In this document: positions 16,835 to 23,762 of the stretch, piece after piece
Layout: each line of letters begins with the position of its first letter
Position numbering within the stretch: the first letter of the stretch is position 1
Assembly: GCA_017998715.1 (NCBI GenBank)
Contig: JAGOCP010000008.1
Location: 1 to 33,213, forward strand
Source: Thermoanaerobaculia bacterium
GTDB lineage: Bacteria; Acidobacteriota; Thermoanaerobaculia; Multivoradales; JAGPDF01
Length of the DNA: 33,213 bases
Reading direction: 5' to 3'
The notes under the pieces: generated by a model
Databases searched by the model: none
What the model was told of the DNA's origin: nothing
Seen by the model: only the letters and a program-made list of their open reading frames with translations
Made by a program: the position numbers and the translations under genes

Positions 16835-17278
16835 TCAGCGGTCCTGCCGCGCGACGAGCGGCTCGAGCTCTCGCCAGTCAGCGCCGCCATCGGCGTAGAT
16901 CTCGCGCTTCCAGATCGGCGCCTCCGACTTCACCCGCTCGAGAGCGGTGCGGACCGCGACGAGCGCGGCATCCCGCCGCGGCGCCGCGGCGACGATGGCG
17001 ATCGCCGCTTCGCCGACGGCGAGCCGGCCGAGCCGGTGGCGCAGCGCGAGGCGCAGACCGGGAGCCTCGGCCTCGAGCTCGGCGGCGATGCGCGCCAGGA
17101 CTCTGGCCGCCATGGCGTCGTAGGCGGTGTAGTCGATCGCCACCACACACCGACCGTTATTGAAGTTGCGCACGGTGCCGAGAAAGATCGCCTGCGCGCC
17201 GCAGGCGGGATCGGCGACTTCGCCCAGGAGCGCTCCGAGATCGAGCCTCTCGCTGGTGAGCAGCGAGCGTTCAGCCAC
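16835..17278 (-). CDS. moaE: molybdopterin synthase catalytic subunit
   Basis: MoaE inserts dithiolene sulfurs into precursor Z (cPMP) using thiocarboxylated MoaD. The 147-aa protein has VRNFNNGRCVVAIDYTAYD, the HRLGRLAVGE segment, and two lysines K117 and K124 (VKSEAPIWKRE). Their spacing matches the catalytic K119/K126 of E. coli MoaE. The GTG start at 17278 overlaps the moaD stop by 8 bp, so the two subunits are coupled. Longer readings of the same frame run back through moaD and are not real. The product should supply cofactor to the molybdoenzyme encoded at 1744-4677. Confidence 0.92.
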   Translation of the reverse strand: MAERSLLTSERLDLGALLGEVADPACGAQAIFLGTVRNFNNGRCVVAIDYTAYDAMAARVLARIAAELEAEAPGLRLALRHRLGRLAVGEAAIAIVAAAPRRDAALVAVRTALERVKSEAPIWKREIYADGGADWRELEPLVARQDR

Positions 17279-17516
17279 CGGAAACCGGGGGCAGGAGAGC
17301 CACCTCGGCGCCCTCGCGGAGCGCCTGGTCGGCGCCGGCGATTTCGCCGTCGATCGCGAACGCGAGCCGCGGCAGCAGCGGCGCCAGGGCGGGGTAGCGC
17401 GCGAGGAGCGCCCGGCGAAGATCGCCGACCCGGTTCCCGTCGGCGAGCTCGAAGGAGCTCTCGGCGGCGCCCAGGGCGTCGCTCGCGGAGGCAAAGGCGA
17501 GAATACGCAGGCGCAT
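17271..17516 (-). CDS. moaD: molybdopterin synthase sulfur carrier subunit
   Basis: This 81-aa protein is a ubiquitin-like beta-grasp sulfur carrier. It starts MRLRILAFASASDALGAAE, contains FAIDGEIAGADQALREGAEVALLPPVSGG, and ends in the required Gly-Gly. The terminal glycine is adenylated by MoeB (7846-8997) and then thiocarboxylated. The ATG at 17516 gives the usual MoaD length and N-terminus. A TACGAT element ends 7 nt upstream, predicting an almost leaderless message. It is the first gene of moaD-moaE-diguanylate cyclase. Confidence 0.92.
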   Translation of the reverse strand: MRLRILAFASASDALGAAESSFELADGNRVGDLRRALLARYPALAPLLPRLAFAIDGEIAGADQALREGAEVALLPPVSGG

Positions 17517-17523
17517 CGAAAAG

Positions 17524-17529
17524 ATCGTA
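17524..17529 (-). promoter_or_regulatory. TACGAT -10-like element for moaD-moaE-cyclase operon
   Basis: TACGAT on the minus strand lies 7 nt before the moaD ATG, the spacing expected for transcription starting at the start codon. No Shine-Dalgarno sequence is present in between. Confidence 0.4.
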
Positions 17530-17574
17530 GCACCGAGGTGCGGCAGGGGCGGCATCGGATAGATTCAGGGACTG

Positions 17575-17596
17575 TATCCTCAAAGCCCCAAGGAGG
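17575..17596 (+). promoter_or_regulatory. TATCCT -10-like element and strong AAGGAGG ribosome site
   Basis: TATCCT (17575-17580) sits 21 nt before the TTG at 17602. AAGGAGG (17590-17596) lies 5 nt before that TTG, and this decides the start. The same GTATCCTC string occurs upstream of the M16 peptidase at 9048-9055. Confidence 0.45.
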
Positions 17597-17601
17597 CCTC
17601 G

Positions 17602-19266
17602 TTGACGGTTCTGCAATCCGAGCTCAAGAAGGACGATCTGTTCGCCAGCCGGCGGGCACACTGGTTGGCCGAGATCGAGCGCCTCGTCGCCGAGGAGGCG
17701 ACCCTCTGCGCCGGAGGCGGCGAGAAGGCCCAGGCGCGTCAGCGCGACCAGGGCAAGATGACCGCGCGCGAGCGCGTCGCCGCACTCTGCGATCCGGCGA
17801 CTCCCTTCCTCGAGATCGGCCTGTGGGCTGCGCACGGCATGTACGCCGAGTGGGGCGGGGCGCCCGGCGGCGGTGTCGTCGCCGGCGTCGGCTGCATCCA
17901 CGGGCGCGACGTGATGGTCGTCGCCGACGACGCCACCGTCAAGGCCGGCGCGAAGTTCCCGCTCGGCATCAAGAAGGTCCTGCGGGCGCAGGAGATCGCC
18001 CTCGAAAACCGCCTGCCGACGGTCTACCTCGTCGACTCGGCCGGAGTCTTTCTGCCGATGCAGGACGAGATCTTCCCCGACCGCGAGCACTACGGCCGGA
18101 TCTTCTACAACAACGCCCGCCTCTCCGCCGCCGGTGTCTTCCAGATGGCGGCGATCGTCGGCTCGTGCGTCGCCGGCGGCGCCTACCTGCCGATCATGAG
18201 CGACGAGACCCACATCGTCGAGGGCAGTGGCTCGATCTTTCTCGCCGGCTCGCACCTCGTTGCCGCAGCGATCGGCGAGCGCATCGACAACGAAGCGTTG
18301 GGCGGCGCCGTGGTGCAGAGTGACATCTCGGGAGTGGTCGATCATCGCCACCCGAACGAGGCCGCCTGCTTCGCCAAGCTCCGCTCACAGTTCGCGCAGC
18401 TAGCGGCAGGCTCCCGCGCGCCGTTCGCGCGTCGCGAACCGCAGGCGCCGCTCCACGACCCCGAGGAGCTGCTCGGCGTCATGCCGGTCGAACGCACGCG
18501 GCCCTACGACGCGCACGAGCTCCTGGCGCGGCTTCTCGACGGCTCGGAGTTCGACGAGTTCAAGGAGACCTACGGCCGCACGCTGGTCTGCGGCACCGGC
18601 TGGATCGGCGGCCACGCGGTCGGCATCGTCGCCAATCAGCGCTCGGTGGTCGACCGCCGGACCGGGCTCGAACCGCGCGACAAGGAGCTGCAGATCGGCG
18701 GCGTGATCTACAGCGACTCGGCCGACAAGGGGGCGAGATTCGTCGAGCTGTGCAATCAGAAGAAGATCCCGCTGATCTTCCTGCAGGACGTCACCGGCTT
18801 CATGGTGGGCTCGCGCTCGGAGCGCGGCGGAATCATCAAGGACGGCGCCAAGATGGTGAACGCGGTGGCGAACTCGGTGGTACCGAAGATCACGGTATTC
18901 GTCGGCAACAGCTACGGCGCCGGCAACTACGCGATGTGCGGCAAGGCCTACGGCGCGCGCTTCCTCTTCGCCTGGCCGTCGGCGTCGATTGCCGTGATGG
19001 GCGGCGAGCAGGCGTCGAAGACGCTGCTCGCGATCCAGCTCAAGAACCGCGGCGACGAAGTCTCGGAGGAGGAGAGAGCCGCCCGCCTCGCCGACATCCA
19101 GAAGCGCTACGCCGACGCCATGAACCCGCGCTACGCCGCAGCGCGTCTCTGGGTCGACGCCATCATCGACCCGCGCGCAACGCGCGAAGTGGTGGCCCAA
19201 GCGCTCGCGGCTTGCGCCAACAACCCGGAGGTCGCCGAGTTCCGGACCGGCGTACTGCAGACGTGA
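17602..19266 (+). CDS. acyl-CoA carboxylase carboxyltransferase (beta) subunit, methylcrotonyl/geranyl-CoA type
   Basis: This 554-aa protein transfers carboxyl from carboxybiotin to an acyl-CoA. The N-terminal carboxyltransferase half includes TARERVAALCDP, LPTVYLVDSAGVFLPMQDE, FPDREHYGRIFYNNARLSA and SCVAGGAYLPIMSDE. The C-terminal half includes PLIFLQDVTGFMVG and VFVGNSYGAGNYAMCGKAYG. These strings resemble 3-methylcrotonyl-CoA carboxylase beta subunits more than propionyl- or acetyl-CoA types, which suggests leucine or isoprenoid catabolism; substrate choice is inference. The start is TTG, marked by a near-perfect ribosome site. No biotin-carrying alpha subunit or HMG-CoA lyase is adjacent, so its partner must be encoded elsewhere. 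Confidence 0.9.
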   Translation: MTVLQSELKKDDLFASRRAHWLAEIERLVAEEATLCAGGGEKAQARQRDQGKMTARERVAALCDPATPFLEIGLWAAHGMYAEWGGAPGGGVVAGVGCIHGRDVMVVADDATVKAGAKFPLGIKKVLRAQEIALENRLPTVYLVDSAGVFLPMQDEIFPDREHYGRIFYNNARLSAAGVFQMAAIVGSCVAGGAYLPIMSDETHIVEGSGSIFLAGSHLVAAAIGERIDNEALGGAVVQSDISGVVDHRHPNEAACFAKLRSQFAQLAAGSRAPFARREPQAPLHDPEELLGVMPVERTRPYDAHELLARLLDGSEFDEFKETYGRTLVCGTGWIGGHAVGIVANQRSVVDRRTGLEPRDKELQIGGVIYSDSADKGARFVELCNQKKIPLIFLQDVTGFMVGSRSERGGIIKDGAKMVNAVANSVVPKITVFVGNSYGAGNYAMCGKAYGARFLFAWPSASIAVMGGEQASKTLLAIQLKNRGDEVSEEERAARLADIQKRYADAMNPRYAAARLWVDAIIDPRATREVVAQALAACANNPEVAEFRTGVLQT

Positions 19267-19351
19267 GATCGGTTGGCCGACCCGGTGGCCGCCAGCGTCA
19301 CTTCGCCGGTGGCCCAGGTCTGCTGCTCGATGCCGCGTGCTGGCGCGGATG

Positions 19352-19371
19352 CGGACCTCTTGTAGAGTCCG
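19352..19371 (+). promoter_or_regulatory. inverted repeat containing a TAGAGT -10-like element
   Basis: CGGAC (19352-19356) and GTCCG (19367-19371) flank a 10-nt loop. TAGAGT (19363-19368) overlaps the right arm. The gap 19267-19416 upstream of the small beta-rich gene holds this and nothing else that I recognise. Confidence 0.3.
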
Positions 19372-19416
19372 ACCTTCTCATTTCGTCCGAGTGTCGACCA
19401 GAGCCCAGGAGGCCAG

Positions 19417-19746
19417 ATGCCGAGTTTCGAAGGTACTTGGAACACGACTCGCTACCGCACAGCGACACCGGACACTCCCGAGCAGATCGTATTGACGATC
19501 ACATTGGATACGACCGCTGGATCGCTCGATGGCCAGTACGCCCGCAGCGGCCCGGACGCGCGGATGTTCGGCACGCTCGACGCGACGAATTTCGTCTGGA
19601 GCGCGAGCGTCGACGAAGCAGGAAGCACCAATGACGCCGGCCAAGCGGTCTTCTTCATCTCGACGGATGGGAACACCATCCATGGTGCCTGGACGAGCGC
19701 ACAGACTGGTCCAGGTCCTCAGCCCTGGTTCGGATCCAGGGTCTAG
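19417..19746 (+). CDS. small beta-rich protein of unknown function
   Basis: This 109-aa protein is not recognised. It has no signal peptide or cysteine. The pattern of short hydrophobic strands and turns (FEGTWNTTRY, IVLTITLDTT, GSLDGQYA, GTLDATNFVWSAS, AVFFISTDGNTIHGAW) suggests a small beta-barrel or sandwich such as a lipocalin- or avidin-like fold; this is inference from pattern only. A strong AGGAGG ribosome site precedes the ATG. The gene is visibly less GC-rich than its neighbours and uses more A/T-ending codons, so it may be recently acquired. It stands alone between the carboxyltransferase and the convergent sigma factor. Confidence 0.7.
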   Translation: MPSFEGTWNTTRYRTATPDTPEQIVLTITLDTTAGSLDGQYARSGPDARMFGTLDATNFVWSASVDEAGSTNDAGQAVFFISTDGNTIHGAWTSAQTGPGPQPWFGSRV

Positions 19747-19774
19747 CCAGGGAGGTCGTTGACGACAGCGTGCC

Positions 19775-20392
19775 TTACCCCTCGCTGGTCGCGAGCTCGA
19801 GGTGGAGGAGGGCGCGGGCGGCGCGCCAGTCGCGCTGGACGGTGCGGCGGGAGACGTCGGTCGCCTCGGCGATCTCGGAGAAGGTGAGGCCGCCGAAGAA
19901 GTGCCATTCGACGGTCTGCGCCAGGCGGGGGGCTTCGCGCTCGAGGCGCGAGAGCGCATCGTCGAGGGCGAGGAGGTCCTCGACCGGCGCGGAGGCTGCC
20001 GGCGCCGCCACCTGGATCGCCTCGAGGTCGACATCGGTCTGGCCGCCACCGCGCTTCGAGGCTTTCCGCCCCCGGGCATCGTCGATCACGATCTGGCGCA
20101 TGGCGCGCGAGGCGACGGCGAAGAAGTGGGTGCGGTCGGCGTACGGCAGATCGCCGCGCTTGGCGATGCGCAGAAACGCCTCGTGGACGAGCGAGGTCGC
20201 CGACGGGCCGGCGTTGCGCGCCCCGCGCACATGGCGCCCGGCGAGCGCGCGCAGGTCGGCGTAGACGATCTCGAACAGTTTGCCCGGCGCCGCGCTGTCG
20301 CCGCCGCGAGCCGCGGCGAGCAGCCGGGTGACGGCGCCGGCGTCGGCGGGTGCCTTGGCGGGAGGGTCGAAGTCGGACACGTTGGCGCGCAT
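19775..20392 (-). CDS. ECF-type RNA polymerase sigma factor
   Basis: This 205-aa protein has the two sigma regions of ECF factors. Region 2 spans about residues 25-95 (LVHEAFLRIAKR, HFFAVASRAMRQIVIDDAR). Region 4 spans about 140-200, with the helix-turn-helix FSEIAEATDVSRRTVQRDWRAARALL. Its sequence resembles the ECF sigma factors common in Acidobacteriota and Planctomycetes that are linked to Ser/Thr kinases rather than to an anti-sigma gene. No anti-sigma is adjacent, while a kinase gene diverges 62 bp away, which fits control by phosphorylation. A TACAAT element overlaps the ATG at 20392. If it is the -10, the true start is the in-frame GTG at 20380, removing four residues. Confidence 0.88.
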   Translation of the reverse strand: MRANVSDFDPPAKAPADAGAVTRLLAAARGGDSAAPGKLFEIVYADLRALAGRHVRGARNAGPSATSLVHEAFLRIAKRGDLPYADRTHFFAVASRAMRQIVIDDARGRKASKRGGGQTDVDLEAIQVAAPAASAPVEDLLALDDALSRLEREAPRLAQTVEWHFFGGLTFSEIAEATDVSRRTVQRDWRAARALLHLELATSEG

Positions 20393-20443
20393 TGTAGCTC
20401 CCGGCGCCGAGCCGGGGTATCTCCGGGCGAGGCGTGGCAGAAT
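20391..20443. promoter_or_regulatory. divergent promoter region between ECF sigma factor and Ser/Thr kinase
   Basis: The 62-bp gap holds TACAAT on the minus strand (20391-20396), a perfect CCCGG/CCGGG inverted repeat (20400-20404 / 20412-20416) with another CCGGG at 20423-20427, and CAGAAT on the plus strand (20438-20443), 11 nt before the kinase ATG. The inverted repeat between two outward promoters is well placed for a shared operator or ECF recognition site. This is inferred from layout. Confidence 0.4.
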
Positions 20444-20454
20444 CGCGGCTCCCG

Positions 20455-23238
20455 ATGACCGCCCCGGAAAGTCCTGTCGAGCGCCGCGCGCGCCTCTTCT
20501 CCGAGCTCTGCGAGCTCGCAGAGCCGGAGCGCCAGGCGGCGCTGGCGCGACTCGCAGGCGAGGACCCGGCACTCGCCGCGGATGTCGCGCGCCTGCTGGA
20601 GCTCGATCGCCAGTCGATCGGCCCGATCGAAGGGCTCCGCGACGAAGTTGCCGGTGCCGCCGGGCGCCATCTGCTCGCAGCGGAGATGGCGGAGCCGGCG
20701 CCGCCCGAGCGCCTCGGTGCCTGGTTGCTGGGCGCCAAGCTCGGCGTCGGCGGCATGGGCGAGGTCTGGGCGGCGGAACGCGTCGAGGGCGGCTTCACCC
20801 AGCGCGCTGCGGTGAAACTGGTGCGCTCCGGCATGGCGAGCCGCGAGATCGTCGCTCGCTTCGCCATCGAGCGCCAGCTCCTGGCGCGCCTCGATCATCC
20901 GGCGATCGCGACGCTGCTCGACGGGGGCATCGCCCCCGATGGCCGTCCATGGTTCGCCATGGAGCGCGTCGACGGCTTGCCGATCACTCATTTCGCCGAC
21001 ACCCGCGGCCTCGACCTCGAAGCCCGCCTGCGACTCCTCCTGGCGGTCGCCGACGCGGTCGACTTCGCTCATCGCTCTCTGGTCATTCACCGCGACCTCA
21101 AGCCGTCGAACATTCTGGTGACGCCGGCGGGCGCGCCGAAGCTGCTCGATTTCGGGCTCGCCAAGTTGCTCGAGCCCGGGTTCGAGTCGGGGATCGACCC
21201 GAACGTGACCAAGACCGAGTTCCGGGCGCTCACACCGGCCTATGCCGCGCCCGAGCAGATTCTGGGCGAGCCGGTCACGACCGCCACCGACGTCTACTCT
21301 TTGGGCGTCATCCTCTATGAGCTTCTGACCGGCGAGCTGCCTCACCGGCGCCGCGTGAGCTCCGCCACCACCCTCGCTTCCGAGGTGGAACACGAGACGC
21401 TCGAGCGGCCGTCGAGCCGGCTGCGCCGGCTCGGATCCGGACCGGCGCGCGGAGCTTTGCAGAGCCGGCGCATCACGCCCGATCTGGACATCATCGTGCT
21501 CAAGGCTCTGGCCCGCGAGCGCGCGCGGCGCTACCCCTCGGTCGCGGCTTTCGCTGCCGACCTCGTCGCCTACCTCGAGCGACGCCCGATCACGGCGAGG
21601 GCGGATACGGTGCGCTACCGGCTGTCGAAGTTCGTACGCCGCCACCGCCTCGCTGTCGCCGCGGGTGTCGTCGTCTTCGCGGCGCTGGTCCTGGCGCTCT
21701 CTGTCTCGATCCGGCAGACGCGCCGGGCCAACGCGGCGGCCGAGGCGGCCCGCCTCGAGGCGCGGCGAGCGGAGCGCGTCAAGGGGTTCCTCGTTTCGGT
21801 TTTCGAACAGGCCGATCCAAATCAGTCGCGCGGCGCCGAGATGCCGGCGCGGCAGATTCTCACCGAGGGGGCCAGCCGGCTGGAGGTCGAGCTCCGCGAC
21901 GAGCCCGAGGTTCGCGCCGAGCTCTACGACTCGGTGGCACGGATCCAGGGGAGCCTGGGACTGCTCGATGAAGGGCTGGCCTCCGCTGAGCGCGCCGCGG
22001 CGGAACGTGCCCGCCTCTTCGGGCCGCGCTCCCGCGAGCATGCGCAGAGCCTGGTGACGGTCGGCAAGGCGCTCCTCGCCCAGGGCCGCGTCGAAGAGGC
22101 AGGCAAGCGGTTCGAGGAGGCGGTGCTGCACTTCGGGAGCGCAGGTGAAGCGCGCTCGGTCGATTGCGCCGCGGCGCTCTCGGGCCGCGCCGAGGTGCGC
22201 ATGCTGACGGGAGACCTCCCAGGTGCGCTCACCGACGAGCGTCTCGCCTTCGAGCTCACCGCTGCGGCGCTGGGCGAGACCGATCCCCAGACCCTCGAGC
22301 ACCTCTCCAACATCGCCGTGCTGCAGACCGAGTCCGGCACCTTCGCCGAAGCGGTGCGCATCTTCCGGGAGATCCTCGCGGTACTCGAGCCGACCGAGGG
22401 CGCCGATTCTCCGAAGGTCCTGAACGTCGTGCTCAATCTCGCGACGGCGCTCGACTCGGCGGGAGAGACCACCGAGGCGCTGGCCGACTTCGAGCGCGTC
22501 GTGGCCGGGCGCCGCCGGATCTATGGCGCGCAGCATCCGGCGCTCGGCGAGGCCCTGGTGATCACCAGCCTCCGACTCTCCCGCGCCGGCCGCAGCGCCG
22601 ATGCGCTCGCCGCACTCGCCGAGGCGCGGGCCATCTACGAGCCGCTCGACCATCCGGAGCTCGGTTCGGTCGAGAACTACACCGGCCTCGCGCTCTCCGA
22701 TCTCGGCCGTTTTGCCGAGGCCGAGCGCGCTTTCGAGCGCGCTGCGGCGCGCTTCGCGAAAGACCTGGGCGCCGACGCGATCCTGACCGTGAACGCGCAG
22801 TCGAACGAGGCCTACACGGTGAGCGAACAGGGGCGGGTGGCCGAGGCGGAGGCGATGTTCGGGCGCGCCATCGCGGCGCTGCGCGCCCTGGGCGAGTTCG
22901 ACAACCCGCGGCTGCTGCGGACGCGCCTCAACTGGGGCGCGAACCTGCGCAAGCTCGGCCGCTTTCGCGAGGCCCGTACCGTGCTCGACGAGGCTCTGGC
23001 TCTGGCGCGCCTGAAGCTCGACGCCGGGCACCTGCGCATCGCCGAGGGCGAGGTCGAGCTCGCGCGTCTCGACCTCGCCGAAGGCGGATCTGGCGAGGAG
23101 CGCGCCGCCGCCGTGGCGCGGGCCGGAGAGCGGCTTGCCGTCGCCGAGGCGATTGCCGCGACGAAGGCTCCCTCTCCGACCTTCCGGCGCAATATGGCGG
23201 CGGCGAAATCCGAGCTCGCGCGGGGCGGTGGAAGCTGA
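20455..23238 (+). CDS. membrane Ser/Thr protein kinase with TPR sensor domain
   Basis: This 927-aa Hanks-type kinase has all key residues: glycine loop LGVGGMGEVW, lysine in AAVKLV, glutamate in FAIERQLL, catalytic HRDLKPSN, DFGLAK, and AAPEQI. The kinase domain spans about residues 80-370. A single membrane helix follows near 397-420 (LAVAAGVVVFAALVLALSVSI). The rest is about 500 residues of TPR-like helical repeats (for example AEAVRIFREILAVLEP, GRFAEAERAFERAAARFA), probably outside the membrane and able to bind peptides or proteins. The N-terminal 75 residues are helical. ATG 20455 is used; a GTG at 20434 lies upstream of the putative -10. The adjacent ECF sigma factor is the likely downstream target. 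Confidence 0.9.
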   Translation: MTAPESPVERRARLFSELCELAEPERQAALARLAGEDPALAADVARLLELDRQSIGPIEGLRDEVAGAAGRHLLAAEMAEPAPPERLGAWLLGAKLGVGGMGEVWAAERVEGGFTQRAAVKLVRSGMASREIVARFAIERQLLARLDHPAIATLLDGGIAPDGRPWFAMERVDGLPITHFADTRGLDLEARLRLLLAVADAVDFAHRSLVIHRDLKPSNILVTPAGAPKLLDFGLAKLLEPGFESGIDPNVTKTEFRALTPAYAAPEQILGEPVTTATDVYSLGVILYELLTGELPHRRRVSSATTLASEVEHETLERPSSRLRRLGSGPARGALQSRRITPDLDIIVLKALARERARRYPSVAAFAADLVAYLERRPITARADTVRYRLSKFVRRHRLAVAAGVVVFAALVLALSVSIRQTRRANAAAEAARLEARRAERVKGFLVSVFEQADPNQSRGAEMPARQILTEGASRLEVELRDEPEVRAELYDSVARIQGSLGLLDEGLASAERAAAERARLFGPRSREHAQSLVTVGKALLAQGRVEEAGKRFEEAVLHFGSAGEARSVDCAAALSGRAEVRMLTGDLPGALTDERLAFELTAAALGETDPQTLEHLSNIAVLQTESGTFAEAVRIFREILAVLEPTEGADSPKVLNVVLNLATALDSAGETTEALADFERVVAGRRRIYGAQHPALGEALVITSLRLSRAGRSADALAALAEARAIYEPLDHPELGSVENYTGLALSDLGRFAEAERAFERAAARFAKDLGADAILTVNAQSNEAYTVSEQGRVAEAEAMFGRAIAALRALGEFDNPRLLRTRLNWGANLRKLGRFREARTVLDEALALARLKLDAGHLRIAEGEVELARLDLAEGGSGEERAAAVARAGERLAVAEAIAATKAPSPTFRRNMAAAKSELARGGGS

Positions 23239-23266
23239 GAGTCGATTGCCCAGGAGGTGCGCTCCG

Positions 23267-23746
23267 ATGAAGCACGATTCCGTCAGGCCATCCTTCACGT
23301 TGCAGCCGATCGGAGTGGTGCTGTCGCCCTTCCGGACGAAAGACGATGTGCCCAAGGGTCTGGGGGCCAGGCACGACGAGGAGGGCCGGTTCGAGATCTT
23401 CCCTGAGTTCGCTTCCGGCCTTGCCGACATCGAAGGCTTCTCGCACCTTTACGTGCTCTGGATCTTTGATCGCGCCGGTGACTACGAGCTCCTGGGAAAG
23501 AACCCGACCGACGGCCTCGTGCATGGTGTCTTCGCGACCCGCTCGCCGCGCCGGCCGAATCCGCTGGCGCTCTCGGTCGTCGAGCTCCTCGGCCGCGACG
23601 GCGACACGTTGCGCGTGCGCGGCGTCGACATGCTCGACGGCTCGCCGATCGTCGACCTGAAGCCGTACCTCTCGAGCGTCCCGCCGGAGAAGCTGCGCCG
23701 CGGCTGGCTCGACGCCGCGGAGGCGGCGAAGCGGGTCGGAGGCTGA
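23267..23746 (+). CDS. trmO: tRNA (N6-threonylcarbamoyladenosine(37)-N6)-methyltransferase
   Basis: This 159-aa protein is TrmO (TsaA/YaeB family), which uses S-adenosylmethionine to methylate t6A37 in threonine tRNA. It starts with the family pattern FTLQPIGVVLSPF, then FSHLYVLWIFDR, the signature FATRSPRRPNPLALSVVELL, and ends near GSPIVDLKPYLSSVP. The ATG at 23267 follows a good AGGAGG ribosome site 28 bp after the kinase stop, so it may be read from the kinase transcript. It is shorter than E. coli TrmO, which has an extra C-terminal domain. Together with the MiaE-like enzyme it is the second position-37 tRNA modifier in the window. Confidence 0.88.
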   Translation: MKHDSVRPSFTLQPIGVVLSPFRTKDDVPKGLGARHDEEGRFEIFPEFASGLADIEGFSHLYVLWIFDRAGDYELLGKNPTDGLVHGVFATRSPRRPNPLALSVVELLGRDGDTLRVRGVDMLDGSPIVDLKPYLSSVPPEKLRRGWLDAAEAAKRVGG

Positions 23747-23762
23747 TTCGCTCCAGGGTCGC

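Noticed and set aside
15364-17163. 599-codon plus-strand open frame opposite the cyclase and moaE
   Set aside because: Both opposite genes have complete catalytic motifs, while this frame has none.
20086-23430. 1114-codon open frame on the minus strand opposite the kinase gene
   Set aside because: It is a GC-bias shadow: no domain, Arg/Gly/Ala-rich, opposite a kinase with every catalytic motif, and it also runs through the sigma factor gene.
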